NCBI RefSeq assembly: GCF_020497125.1
Contig: NC_059073.1
Location: 16,017,225-16,081,224 of the forward strand
Length of the DNA stretch: 64,000 nucleotides
Reading direction: 5' to 3'
From: Mauremys mutica
Taxonomy: Eukaryota; Chordata; Testudines; Geoemydidae
Each line of letters starts with the position of its first letter. Position 1 is the first letter of the stretch. The position numbers and the translations under genes are program-made. This document shows positions 41,633-54,044 of this stretch, piece by piece. The notes beneath the pieces are model-generated. The model ran no database searches. It saw only the letters and a list, made by a program, of their open reading frames with translations, and was not told the origin of the DNA.

Positions 41633-41869
41633 GCAATGTCAGAGGAGGTTAGACTAGAGAATCATAATGGTGCCTTCGGTCCTTGAATTAAATCTGTGGC
41701 GGGGCCCTCAAAGTTGTCACTGTCCTGCATGCTCTGGCTACTTAGAACTTCACGGTGCTCCACAAGCAGATGCTTGAGCTAAAGGGGAATCGCCATTAAC
41801 TGTTGTTACAGGACTTATGACACACAGTTCAGCAGTCTTGGTTCTGTCTAGTAGAAGGCAATGAGATAC

Positions 41870-41892
41870 AAACACACACACACACACACACA
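41870..41892. repeat. (CA)n microsatellite
   Basis: About eleven uninterrupted CA units. Confidence 0.95.
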
Positions 41893-42099
41893 ATGGCAGG
41901 TTCAAAGCAATGTGATTACCTGTGGCTGAACAGTTGGGCACCATAGCCATCCAATAAGACTTGTTGCCTAATTTCTACAAGCTACATACATTGTGGCCTG
42001 CTTTACAAAGTATACTATTTAGGTGCCTAAAGATGGAGATAGACACCTAGTGGGCTCTACAAAAACATGTAGACTTGTAGGTCACATGGGCCTAGACCC

Positions 42100-43720
42100 T
42101 CAAAGGTATGTAGGCTCCTAATGCCCATTGAAATCAAAGTGGTTCATTATCAAAATGAAACATTGATTTTTTGGGGCTGTAGTCAAAGAGGGATTGTAGT
42201 TGCCATTCACAAAACCGGAGGATGGGAGGTTCCAGTTGGGATGTGGGAAGCCCAGACTGATATCCCCACTTTGGAGCAAGAACTGGATCCCTGCTTTTTC
42301 CCACCTGAGGTGGAAGTGGGAACCACTAGGGTACTGTAGTGTGTGTTTCTCTCCACTTTGTATAAATAATCAATAATTCAATTTACTGAAAGTTCTCTCC
42401 AAAATTGCTTTTGGTTTCACTCAAACCATTTTTAAAACTATTTTTTCAGGGCTGCCAATGAACCTAAAACTCAGTTATATGCACAGCTCTACCGTAGCCG
42501 ACTCCCTTTGATCTTAGGAAAATGCTGTGTATTTAATACAATGTTTAGTTGTGGTCTTGCTTGATTGTAAAATGAAAGGAGAGTTCCCTTTTTCTCCCAG
42601 CCACCAAATGGGAAAGAAAACCAGTGAAATCACAAGCAATTTGTGCCATGTGTGGTTAACACACGAGTATTGACTAGTGCCGTGTGGAAATTTATGACCG
42701 TAACTTTTCCTCAACAACGAAGTAGAGGTGGTGACAGCAAACCACTTTGCAAAGTCATCTCTGTTTAACTGATTTGTTTCAGTGAAAGACAACAACAACC
42801 ACAGCAACATTGCTGAGGAAATTAAAACATTTTCTTTAGACAATGTCAACATTGAAATGTTTCCATTTTTGAGTTCAAAACAGCTTTGCTTCAAAATTGT
42901 CATTTGAATCTAAAAGTTCTTTTTCCAACTTTTCAATTCCCCAACAACTTGAAAAAAAGTGGTTTTGGTTTGGCCCATATCTCTTTTCCTTTTCTGACAT
43001 TGCCAGCAAAACGGGAAAATCCGTTATTCACACAGCTCTAGTATTCACCTTCCCCACGGTTCAATTTTACTATCACATCTTACTCTTCAGCTGGCAAGTT
43101 GGATGGACTCATGTAATAGTTCTGATTTTACTTTGTGACAGCATTTTGCTCCTGCAAAACAAACACAGGCCGACTAAAGTACAGCTGCTGTAGGCAGCAT
43201 AACATAACCCTGTATTGATTTAGAAGTTATATACAAAATGATGTAATGAACTGCAGAGTGTGGGCATGGACTACTTGCATCTACTGCGTGGAAGCAGAAC
43301 CACTCATTTGTGTGACACATTCTTTATTCCAGTAATCGCTAGTAGACATTCTCCTTTGGCTGAAATGGGAAAAGCTCATGCTTCCAGAGGAAAAGGAGAT
43401 ATGCTCTAACTTTGATGGTTCCCAAAGCTAACTTATACCCCGACAATTCTGTTTTGGTTCAACAAAGTATAAAGTGAGGGTAACAAAATCTAGAATTCAG
43501 GTCATTTATCGAAAACCTTTACATTTTTTTCTTTTCAAGCAGGTGGAATAATACTAAATACCAACCAAAAATAAAGCTCTTCTGCTGAGTATTCAGTTGG
43601 CATAAACAAATGAACAATGGCCTCTTAGTCCTTGCCAATTTTTGCTTATACAATGGAAGTTACTTTGCTAAGTCACACAAGGAAACATTTTTAAAAACAA
43701 GTGAAGGATGCTTTGATAGG
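42100..43720. other. Stretch without assignable feature
   Basis: AT-rich. The segment 41990-42150 contains TAGGTGCCTAAAGATGG and TGCCCATTGAAATCAAAG, resembling a common reptile repeat. Frames at 42514-42903 and 42897-43193 have no family signature. Confidence 0.3.
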
Positions 43721-43724
43721 TTAG

Positions 43725-43815
43725 GAATATAGGAACATAGGACAGGAAAGGAACTCCCAAGTCATTAAGTCCAGTTCCCTGCTATCACACCAATGATCCT
43801 TCTGATTATAGCTGT
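43725..43815 (-). repeat. CR1 LINE 3' end fragment (reverse strand)
   Basis: GGAACATAGGACAGGAAAGG then AGTCATTAAGTCCAGTTCCC is the reverse of a CR1 3' tail, ending where the solo LTR begins. Confidence 0.5.
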
Positions 43816-43822
43816 GTGATGT

Positions 43823-44726
43823 TGTTAGGTGGCTTATTCCTTCACCCTCTCACTTCCCTGGTCCTTCTCGCATGAACAGAGAGCAACAATACCCAAAGTC
43901 CAAAGGCGCAAACAATTCAATGTTTATTGGGGTGAACTTCCAGCAAGCCTGATTCCAATTTCCTTCCTCAGTGACCCCCTTCCCAGCTCTGACACCACAG
44001 AGCCTTGCCTGTGTCCCTGTTCCTGTTCCCATCCCCTGTTCCCATTCCCCCCTTACTTCCTGATTGACTGCAGACTATATAGTAAAACTTGAGTTCTGCT
44101 TAGCTATACCTTAACCCATCATTTTACTGAAATTTAACTAATCAATCCTAACATATTGTAACATGGTTATTTAACCAATTATATCCCACCACCTTAATTG
44201 GTTTACACCCAACAAAATTAATTATACAGCAGACAGAAACAATCACAGAACCAGACAGAGATTATACAGACAAACAACAGGGAAGTGGAGACTACAGTGC
44301 TAGAACAGTACAGAAATGAGGATTTCACATCCCAGCTATTGATAAGTGAGTTCTTGCCAGACAGGATACTATCAAACTAAGTTTCCTTTTACATCTCATA
44401 GGCTCTTCCTTTTCTCTGGAGGTGATAGGAATATCAGGACAGGTTGTATTCCTAACAGCCCAATAGCACCTTATTTCAATGTGACCAGGTTGGAATGTGA
44501 GGATGTGACCGTACATTTCCCAGTTTATGGCTGGCCTCTGCTGCTTAGCTGAAGGCCTTAGCCTAAGAACCAGGCATCAGACTGTCACAGTAAGAGAAGG
44601 CCATTACACAGACAGACAGTGATTTTGATTCTTTCTTTTATACCTCTATAACTAGCTAAGTGATAAGAATACACCTAAATTCTTAAAGCATAGATGCAGA
44701 CAGGCCTGAATATCTATATCCTAAGA
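43823..44726 (-). mobile_element. Solo LTR, 904 bp, with 5-bp duplication
   Basis: Starts TGTTAGGTGG and ends ATCCTAAGA (expected CCTAACA, one base changed). It is flanked by GATGT (43818-43822 and 44727-44731). On the minus strand AATAAA lies at 43923-43928, about 100 bp from the 3' end, so transcription would run leftward. No internal retroviral sequence adjoins. Confidence 0.8.
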
Positions 44727-44978
44727 GATGTATTTGCAGTGAAAATCTAAATGACTGAGAGGTCAGCACTATGAGAATTCATTACAAATTCAGAATTGGC
44801 TCCCTTTTCATGACATTTATATGGTCATAATGAATCCTTTTCAGTGAAAATGGGCCCATTTTTGCCCAAAATTATTGACACAATCAAAATATGTGAAATG
44901 TCAGGAGCACCAGTGAAATGATGTTATGAAATCATTCATAAAAATGTTTTGCAAAGAAGTTTTCATCATAATCCCTGA

Positions 44979-46545
44979 GAACATAAGAAGTGCCATAGTC
45001 AGTGAGACCAGTGGTCCATCTAGCCCATATCCTGTATTCCCACAGCAGCCGGTGCCAGATGCTTCAGAGATAATGAACAGAATAGGTCAATTATCGAGTG
45101 ATCCATCTCCTGTCATCCAGCTTCTGGCAATCAGATGATTAGGGACATCCAGAGAATGGGGTTGCATCCCTGACCATCTTGGCTAATAATCATTGATGGA
45201 CCAATCCTCCATGAACGTATCTAATTCTTTTTTTAACACAGGTTCAATTTACATTGTGTGAAGAACTACATCTTCATGTTTGTTTTAAATCAGCTGCCTA
45301 TTAATTTCATCTGGTAACTCCTGGTTCTTCTGTTATGTGAAGTGGTAAATAATACTTCCATATTCACTTTCTCCACACCATTCATGATTTTACAGACCTC
45401 TGTCAGATCCCTCTTAGCCATCTCTTTTCTAAACTGAACAGTCCCAGTCTTTTTAATCTCTCCTTATATGGAAGATGTTCTATAGCCCTAATCATTCTTG
45501 TTGTCCTTCTCTTAACTTTTTCCAATTCTAATATATCTTTTTTTGAGATGGAGAAACCAGAAATGCACACAATATTCAAGATGTGGATTAACCAAAATCT
45601 CTTTCTAGAGTCATAACAGCTAATTTAGGCCCCATCATTTTATATGTATAGTTGGATTATGTTTTCCAATGTGTATTACTTTGCATTTATCAACGCTGAA
45701 TTTCATCTACCATTTTCTTGCCCAGGCACCCAGTTTTATGAATTCCCTTTGTAACTCTTTTGCAGTCACCTTTGGAGTTAATTATCTTGAGTAATTTTGT
45801 ATTGTCTGCAAACTTTGCCACCTTGTTACTTATCCGTTTTTTCAGATCTTGTATGAATGTGATGAACAGCACACGTCCCAGATTGTTGGGGGACCCCATT
45901 GTTTACCTCTTTCCACTAGGAAAACTGACCATTTATTTCTACACTTTGTTTCCTATCTTTTAAGCAGTTACTGATCAATGAGATGACTTTCCCCTTTATC
46001 CCATGACTCCTTACTTTGCTTAACAGCCTTTGGTGAAGGACCTTGTCAAAGACTTTCTGAAAGTCCGAGTATGCTATATCCACTGGATCACCCTTGTTCA
46101 CGTGTTGTTGACCCCCATACAGAATTCTAATAGATTGGTGAGGTATGATTTCCATTTACAAGAGCCATGTTTACTCTTCCCTAATAGGTTGTGTTCATCT
46201 TTGAGTCTGATAATTCTGTTCTTTACTATAGTTTCAGCCAATTTGCCTGGCACTGAAGTTAGGCTTACTAGCCTTGTACTTGCCAAGATCGCCTCTAGAA
46301 CCATTTAAAAAAAAATTGGCATTGCATTATCTATCCTCCAGACATCTGGTACAGAGGCCGAGTTAAGCGATAAATTAAATGCCACAGTTAGTAGTTCTGC
46401 AAATTCATATTTGAGTTCCTTCAGAACTCTTGGCTTACTAGCATCTGGTCCTGGTGACTTATTACTGTTTAATTTATCAGTTTGTTCCAAAACCTCCTCT
46501 ACTCATACCTCAGGCTGGGATAGTTTATCAGATTTGTCACCTAAA
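44979..46545 (-). repeat. CR1 LINE, 5'-truncated, decayed ORF2 (reverse strand)
   Basis: Runs from the 3' tail (AACATAAGAAGTGCCATAG, plus strand) leftmost to the RT start on the right. Minus-strand pieces: 46305-46490 (NSNKSPGPDAS), 46098-46304 (NLLGKSKHGSCKWKS), 45916-46155 (VDIAYSDFQKVFDKVLHQRL) and 45690-45899 (VAKFADNTKLL, where the usual FADDT box reads FADNT, so the second catalytic Asp is lost). Frameshifts separate them. Confidence 0.88.
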
Positions 46546-46549
46546 CAGG

Positions 46550-47405
46550 AACTGTGTTGACTTCAGCTATAAAAATAAACAGTAGTTCAAAGTACTTTGC
46601 TTTTCTAACAGATAAAAGGAGACAGCATAGATGTTATATCGATATACATCATATTTTGGACATGATTCTGAAAGATGCAAAGAATCCATAACTACTGCTG
46701 AAGGCAAAGGTGCAGTTGTCCAGAATCGCTCAGAAGTAGGTATTTAGTCAAAGATTTGTGAAAAGCCCAACTCTATTACCATAGAATCAGTGCAAAATTC
46801 CCATTAACTACAATAGTTCAGAATCAACCAAAATGACTGTGGCTAGCAAATGAAGGTTCCAATTTTGCAAACATCAACCCAGTGGCCAGTACAGAACAGT
46901 GACATGAGTAGGTGTTTATAGTAATTAGGCCTCATTAGTTGTACTTCTGCTTGCATGTCTTTATCAACATTCACGTTAAGTATATTTTTTGTAGTTTGCT
47001 TTATTAAAAATAAGGAAAATGGAGAAAAAATATATATTTTCTGTGGAATTTTTGATTACATAATAGTGTTGGCAAAGGTGACATATATTTCATTTTTCCA
47101 GGTATCCTAAAAGAAACACTCAGTTATTGAGATTTAAATTTGATTAATCTGAGAATCAAAACATCCCTTATTGAAAACATGAAGCTACAGGTACTCTCTA
47201 AAGGGAAGGAGTTAATTAAATGACTCCAGAAATTTTGTTAGGTGAGTATTATCATTCAAAGTAAGTTCTTTTGTAATACTGAATTTTTGTGACCCTCTAC
47301 AATTATACCCATTCAGCTTTTATCTGAACATAGAGTAGTCTTTCAAGTTAAATTGAAAGCCAAAGAATAAATCAGAATACAGCTTTGTATTTCCATATTA
47401 CAGTG
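46550..47405. other. Stretch without assignable feature
   Basis: AT-rich unique sequence, with no repeat or ORF supported. Confidence 0.35.
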
Positions 47406-47409
47406 TCTT

Positions 47410-47780
47410 TTATCCAAGAATCCCAATGTGGTTTGAAAATATTAATTAACTGAGCCTGCTGACACCCCTGAGTTGGATAGGGAAGAATGGTTTATTTCAC
47501 AGATGAGTAAAGTGAGGGTAAGAGAAAGATTAAAGCCTCACTTCAGGAAAACATCCCTATCCAGGACTGTGCTTAAGTATGTGCTTAATATTAAGCACAT
47601 GCTTAAGTCCCACTGAAGTCAATGCACTTGCAAAAGTGCTGTCTTTAACAGAAATGGACTTAAATACATGCTTAAGTGCTTTCGTGATTCAGAGCAAAGC
47701 TGATTTGCTCAGCGTCACATGACAAGTGAATGAGAGATATGGACTCAGAACCCAGCAATCCTGGCCCCTGCACTAAACAT
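47410..47780 (-). repeat. MIR fragment split by a palindromic repeat
   Basis: MIR-like blocks (ATTTCACAGATGAGTAAAGTG near 47494, CTCAGCGTCACATGACAAGTG near 47709) flank about 150 bp. That insert contains GTGCTTAATATTAAGCAC, a perfect 18-bp palindrome, and several further CTTAAGT motifs. Confidence 0.6.
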
Positions 47781-48599
47781 GAGATTACACTGCCATCGTT
47801 TGCTTCAAGAGATAGGCTATTGTACCTGCAATATTGTATCATGGGACTGTGCAAGGAGCCTTTTATAGCTTTTCAGTGTATTCTCTAAGCCATGTTTTAA
47901 AAGAGGCCGGCAAATGTTTCTCTGGTAAGCCTTCATTTGCTTTTAACTTTCTCTACAAGGGAACAGGCTCTTTATCTTAATGGGCCCTTTCCGTACCTTC
48001 ATGCAGAAGGTTGATTTGCTCCACCTTTCTGGCCCTACAATGTCAGTTACACTCACCAATGTGTAAGCGACAACCCTCCATTTTCCTCTCCTTTGAAACT
48101 GGCCTTTTGGGTCTCTGTGGTTCTATCCCTGTGTTTCAGGCATAACTCCCCCACAGGCCAGTGGGGGAGGCACATAAGGGGAAGGATGATTCATTCCAGA
48201 AGGGCACTCATGTTTGGCTAGCTGGATGCTGACTGCACCCTCATGGCTGCGTGTGTGCTGTCATTTCCGGTGACAGCTGCAGACCTCAGTTAGTAGCGTC
48301 TAGGGATCTGAGCGGGCCTCCCAATAGACTCCTCTTTTCACTTTAAACAGACGATGAATGAAAGCAGGTTAGAGTGTTCACTCACGGCAGGCCTCAACCA
48401 GGCGTTTTGTGTCCATCGTTGTGATTATTATAACAACCCGGGACCGTCAGTTGCTGTTGCCACAGGGCAAAAGACCAAAACCCAGGAAAAAAATAAATAT
48501 CAATCACTCTGAGCACAGACCAATCACTCCTGTCACATCAAACCACCAGTTCAAACCTAGTGTGACACACACAGGAATAGTGAAGCCTGCAGAATGTGC

Positions 48600-48850
48600 C
48601 ATCTAGTGAGTCAACAGGATCCAGTGCTCGGGGCACTAACGTATGACCCAGAAGACTAGGATTATATTCCTGGCTCCGTCACTGACTACCTGTGTTACCA
48701 TGGGCAAGTCACTTCACCTCTATTCCCTCTCCCACCCTTTCTCTCTCCTGTCTGTTTAGACTGTTTGGGACAGAGATGGTCTCTTATTGTTTGCACAGTA
48801 CCTTAGCACAATGAGGACACTAGGCATTTCTGTAACAGAAATAATGGAGT
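48600..48850 (+). repeat. MIR/L2-type SINE
   Basis: Core TGGGCAAGTCACTTCACCTC with TTCCTGGCTCCGTCACTGAC upstream. The L2-like tail follows: TTAGACTGTTTGGGACAGAG, CACAGTACCTTAGCACAATG. Confidence 0.85.
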
Positions 48851-48859
48851 AATTTTGTC

Positions 48860-51170
48860 CAAGATATGACAATGCATAGGGCAAACATGTCAGTGATGGA
48901 ACCAATCACTGCTGAATTTAGGTTTTGTGCTGAAAGATGGATAATCCAGGTTAGCAAGATCTGAGAATCTGCTCCATTTACTCCGACAGGAGAGGCGAGT
49001 CAACACTTCTTCTGCGATAACACACAGAACGGGCCACCGAGTCAGAATTAGATGCAAGCAAGTGGAGTGCATATGTTTTTTTAGGTGTCTATAAAACACC
49101 TGATATTGTGTGCATGTATCTTGGGTGTTTGCAAACACTCATTCAAATGCCTGGTTTCAACATCGGGCACTTGTGTGTATATATTAACATTAGGCATGTG
49201 CCAAAGTAGTCATATAATTGTGTGAGCATTTCAAGCCTTGAACATCAGGCTGTTTTACATGAGGAAGAAGAATATGGTGAAAAGACTGGTGGAGTAAAAG
49301 AAAAGTTGAAAGAAAATAAACTTCAAAAAGGAGATAAGATTTGTGCTTAGCTACATAACTGAGATGACAGACAAGGCTTTGGAAATACCTAAAGAGGTAG
49401 GTTGATAAAGTTCAGCAGCATAATGGGTCTCATCCTGCTCTGATTAAATCCAATAGGATCCTGAACACAGGAATGGGAACAATATGGCGTAGCTGTGCAG
49501 ATAAAAATATACCTGTTCCGTAATTAGATGCTACAGCACTGGACAATATAAATAGAAAGACATGTCTGGTGTGTGCAACACATTATATGAATCACAATAA
49601 GTTCAAAAAGGGATGGACAGCGTGGATCAGAATTCAGTTGTCCCCTTACAGGCATTCCGGGTGCAGCAGAACAGAGCTGTTATTGAATACAGAAAAAAAA
49701 AACCCTCAAAGCAGAATTGGAATAATGTAAACTGGTGGCAAAGCATAATGGTCACATATATCTCTATCAGATAGATGCAGTTTCCACATGGTTTTCTAGG
49801 AAGTTATGTCAGGTATGTTTTCTTGAGAACATTACAGATGCATAGATGCCTTAAAGTTATGTTTCTGAAAGTAATTAGATTTCCTGCTTTGCCAATTATG
49901 TCTTCTAGAAGATTGTGACAAGTTTACTTTGCGGTGGTTCTTTTAATAATCTGCCTTTAAATGTCTGAATCACTAGACAAATTAAATGCTGTTTCCTGTA
50001 ACAATAGCCATAATCTCAGCTGTTCATCTGGAATCCCATCAATACTGTACATTTGGCCAGCAAATGATTCATGTCGCATTAAATTACATTTCTGCTTTCC
50101 TGTGCTGCCTCTTCACATTTTCTTGACACTTCAATTCATTAAGCAGACGGAGATGGAACATGTGACTGAAATATTTTGTTCAATAACATGTAAGTCCGTT
50201 CCCTGCAAGCTAGCACAATCTACCTCCCCTACAAGAAGGTTGTTTCGCTTCAACTCCCCTAATAACGGATTGAAGCCTCCGTTACAGAAATCCATTTCTG
50301 ATGACTCATGCATAGTTGATTAAATATCTCTCTTTAACTCCCCCTCCCCTTTCTGAATAAATGCAAAGATGCTAAAACCAGAAAGATGTTGATTAAGATG
50401 ATATCGGACAATTAATTATGCATTGTAATAACCTTTGTCCTAAGCTAGCACCCTCTTTTTTTTTAATCAGTTGAAACTAAACGTGATCAGATAATTACAC
50501 ATTCTTCTGTTCTAATCAAGCTGTGGGCAGAGAAAGGATGTCAGAGGAAATGGAGCAGAACTTAAGAAATAAATAACAGGAAACAAAGAAAAAACGGCGG
50601 CTCTTGAGATGGATAATTATATCATTATTCCACTTATTGTAGCATCATATCAACAAGTGGGTTCTTCGGGCAGAGGTTTTTGTGGTCAGCTAATGCGTGT
50701 GCAAGGAGGAGAGGTGAAGAACAACAGTATTAGTATCTGAATGGAAAACAAGCCCCTCATAGAGGGAAGCTGCAGGACCTGATTCTCCACAGCTATCTTC
50801 TATCATGTACACCTAGCAAATGACAGTCTGTGCTGGGGGCATTTTCACCCACTTTGCAGATATGTTAATGACAAGACAAAGTGTAAGGGGTCTGCATGTG
50901 AAAATCAGCTCCTCCCACATTTGATATAATGCAAGAGAAATGTTTATGCCAGCACAACTCCCTTGATGTCAGTGGAGCTATAGATCTGGTGGCAGAAATT
51001 AAATAAAAAATCAGGCTCAAACTTTTTAGTCAATGTGGGCTCTTTGGATCTTGTTCTGATCTTGCTCTCACTGGTGTAAAACTGCCCTAACTTCACCGAA
51101 CTGAGAGTGAAACAGGTAGACATGAGTTCAGATCGAAGCCCTTTGAATAGAATTAGGTCTCTACCAGTAA
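48860..51170. other. Repeat-poor AT-rich region, possible conserved non-coding DNA
   Basis: No transposon could be identified over about 2.3 kb, unusual for this window. The part 49950-50660 has clustered homeodomain-type sites (CAATTAATTATGCATTG, GTTGATTAAG, TGATTAAAT) and an E-box-like CATGTG. No coding frame carries a known motif: the two overlapping frames at 49961-50323 and 50131-50313 are on opposite strands. It is proposed as a candidate enhancer only by inference. Confidence 0.3.
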
Positions 51171-51174
51171 CAAT

Positions 51175-51225
51175 GGGTCAGTTCCTCAGCTTGTGTAAAT
51201 TGGCATTAACTTCTGCCGAGGATCT
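51175..51225 (+). repeat. Ancient interspersed repeat fragment (CCTCAGCTTGT motif)
   Basis: TTCCTCAGCTTGTGTAAATTGG parallels the segments at 1196 and 58641. Confidence 0.4.
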
Positions 51226-51227
51226 AC

Positions 51228-51395
51228 ATAAGAACATAAGAGCAACCATAGCGGGTTAGAATAAGGTCCATCTAGCCCAGTATCCTGTCTTCCAACAGTG
51301 GCCAATACCAAGTACCCCGGAGGGGATGAACAGAACAGGTAATCATCAAGTGATCCATCCCCTGTCACCCATTCCCAGCTTCCAGTTCACTCTGA
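51228..51395 (-). repeat. CR1 LINE 3' end (reverse strand)
   Basis: ACATAAGAACATAAGAGCAACC, GTATCCTGTCTTCCAACAGTGG and ATCAAGTGATCCATCCCC are the reverse complement of a CR1 3' end. Confidence 0.85.
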
Positions 51396-51464
51396 GCAGA
51401 GTCTCCGGCATTGCAGTGTAGTGAGACCGGGTTACAATGGAGCAGACCATAGCACGACTTGGCT

Positions 51465-51925
51465 CCAAGACCTTGCCTACACTTATGGTGGTGTGTAGGG
51501 TACGTATGGCTACGTGCCACAACGAAAGGCAGGCCACATCCATTCTTGGCACTGCAGTGCGTAGCTACACGTGACAATGAAAGGCACTGGCAGCTGGGCG
51601 CCCGTGTGGAAAAGCTCCAGAAGTGGGGAACTGCTAGAGTGTTTCCCTGTTTCCTCCCCTGCCCACCCGCCAGAGCATCTCCCTGATACTAGAGTCTTCC
51701 ACTGCGGTGGAGAAAGGCTCCGGCAGCAGGGCGGCAGCAGGACACTACACCGCTAAAAGGATCACTGTAGATGCAGGAGGCATTGAGTGGGCGTGTAGAG
51801 AGCCATTGAAGGTACTCTCCTCTACTTGTCTAAGCCGTGCCTTCTTGTCTACACTGCTATTCATACCCATCCTACCTGGGCACACAGTGTCTGCACCGAC
51901 ACACTGCTGTAGGTGTAGAGGTACT
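51465..51925. mobile_element. hAT-like MITE, about 460 bp (ends approximate)
   Basis: Starts near GACCTTGCCTACACTTATGG and ends near CTGTAGGTGTAGAGGTAC, which are inverted. Inner matches include TGGCTACGTGCC / GTAGCTACACGTG. It is GC-richer than its flanks. The frames at 51365-51936 arise from this composition and overlap on both strands. Confidence 0.55.
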
Positions 51926-52582
51926 TTCAGAGTCACAGTTCATTTCTTGATTCCCCGCTTCCTCCACACGGGGGAGCAATCTGCTTCTGGTCTATGCCAG
52001 CCTGAGATCACTCTATTGTGCAGGCTCTCTCTGCTGTGCTGGCTGGTGCCTTGGGGGATGGAGTCTAAGGCTCTGCCCATTCTGGACCCACCTGCCTTGG
52101 GCAAGGAACGGTGGTGCCAGCAGCCCTGTGGGAGGGGCCCTCCCCTCCATACCGAGAGTTGCTGTGTGCGTAGTCTGTGCTGGGCCGCAAGGGGACACCC
52201 TCATCTCCCTTATCCCCTCAGTGGAAAAGAAAAGCAAGCAACCATCTGGCCCCCCATATGCAGGAATAGAGGGGATCCTAGCCAGCATGTTCAGATCAGA
52301 ATCTGAGCACACCCAATGTTTGGAGCTGTTTAGTTCCAGGGATTTTGTTTGGGCCCATATCTGACCCCAAATCAACAAGGTTCTTAAATATATAGCCTGA
52401 CTTCAAGCACAGGAATGGTCCCATTGAATTAAATGTGACTGGCTACTCACATGCTTAAAGCAAGGCAGAATGCTTTAGAGCTGCATGGGAAAGAGTTTTC
52501 TCATCCTGAAGTAATGGTTAAGGTTTCATTCCACCCTTGTTTTGCACTGGGATAAAACCAAGGCCTTTTGCAATAAAGTAGA

Positions 52583-52700
52583 GAGACAAGCCTGGTGGTT
52601 AGGGCACCCACTTGGGATAGAGGTCACCCAAGTTTAAGTCCCTATTCTGAATCGGAGCAGTGATTTGAACCTGTGTGTCCCACATCCCAGTTCTTTTTCT
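52583..52700 (+). repeat. tRNA-derived SINE fragment with hairpin
   Basis: GCCTGGTGGTTAGGGCACCC resembles a tRNA 5' half with an A box, and AAGTTTAAGTCCC a B box. The following GATTTGAACCTGTGTGTCCC is a partial reverse copy. Such elements are common in turtles. Confidence 0.6.
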
Positions 52701-52704
52701 TTCT

Positions 52705-53910
52705 TGTGGTTTGACCAGAAATTCCATCCTGGACCTGAGAAACCTCTCCCCCCAAAAGTTCCATTGAAAAAATCCTGACCAGTCCTTGCATGCCACAACT
52801 GGGGCCTCTGGTATCAACACAGGGTTTTCTTGCCCTAAGAGCTGCTCAGAGACTGGATAGAATGAAATCAACATAGGGAGCCTGATAGAAACGTGTTGCT
52901 CCTTTCTCTGTGTGGCCATTGTGCTCTATGCTTTCGTGCAGATGGGTTTTGGGTTTTTTTCTTTACGAGCATGAAGAGGGCGCATAAGACAACAGAGCCT
53001 GAGAAGCGAGAGTGAGCTGTATTGTTCTCTCTCATTAATATCACTTCTGATCACATCATTAAGTACGCAGTCCCACCATATGGGTGAGCGGTGTGTGTGT
53101 GACCTGGTGAGACAGATATTAATGAGCACTTTTTTTTTTTTGCATCTTACTTTGATTGAACTTTTCATCACCTTTGCTGTTTGGAGAGCCTTGCATCCAT
53201 CTCAGTTAAGTCCTTATCCTAGAGCTCATTTAATTTATTTTGCGGGACTGACCTTTCTCACACGTGACTGGCTGTCACGAGGGAAGGAGAGTAGGTCCAG
53301 GTTTCTGAATTGGAAGCCATCTAATGGCATAGAAGGGTATTTTACTGGTGTATAGAAAATAGGGCCCAATTACTCAACTCATTAAAATTTGAATATGATC
53401 CTGGAGGGTTAGATAACAAGAAATAAGCAGCTTTTCTTCACTCTCATTTTTCCCCCTATTTAGTTTTTTTCTTTTTCTCAAAATGAATGTTTGTTTCAAA
53501 CCGAATGAGAAACTCACATTATAATTACAGCTTGATTCAGTGTGGACACAAATCTGACATCTGGAATCATAACATTCAAAAACCAGTGAGAGAACACTTC
53601 AACCTCTCTGACCACTCAGTGACAGACTTGATGGAGGCAATTTTACAACAAAAAAACTTCAAAAACAGACTCCAAAGAGAGATACAATTAACTTAGGTTT
53701 GAACAGAGACTGGGAATGTTTGGGCCATTACACTAATTGAAACTATTAAGTATCCTCACACCTTCTATGGGTCAACTCGATTATCACTTCAAAAGTTTTC
53801 TTCCTCCTGCTGATGATAGCTCATCTCAATTGATTGGCCTCTTACAGTTGGTATGGCTACTTCCACCTTTTCATGTTCTCTGTATGTATACATATCTCCT
53901 TGCTGTATGT
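52705..53910. other. Stretch without assignable feature
   Basis: No recognised repeat or coding motif. A poly-T run lies at about 53131-53141. Confidence 0.3.
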
Positions 53911-53917
53911 TCCAGTC

Positions 53918-54040
53918 TATGCATCCGATGAAGTGGGCTGTAGCCCATGAAAGCTTATGCTCAAATAAATTTGTTAGTCTCTAAGGTGCCACAAGTACTC
54001 CTGTTCTTTTTGCGGATACAGACTAACACGGCTGCTACCT
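53918..54040 (-). repeat. Turtle-type SINE (reverse strand)
   Basis: CTATGCATCCGATGAAGTGGG, GCCCATGAAAGCTTATGC, TTTGTTAGTCTCTAAGGTGCC and CAGACTAACACGGCTGCTAC are the reverse complement of the SINE subfamily at 30227-30400. Confidence 0.88.
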
Positions 54041-54044
54041 GCCA

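Noticed and set aside
52583..52700. A functional tRNA gene
   Set aside because: Only partial A/B-box resemblance, no cloverleaf, and a reversed partial copy follows; typical of a SINE.
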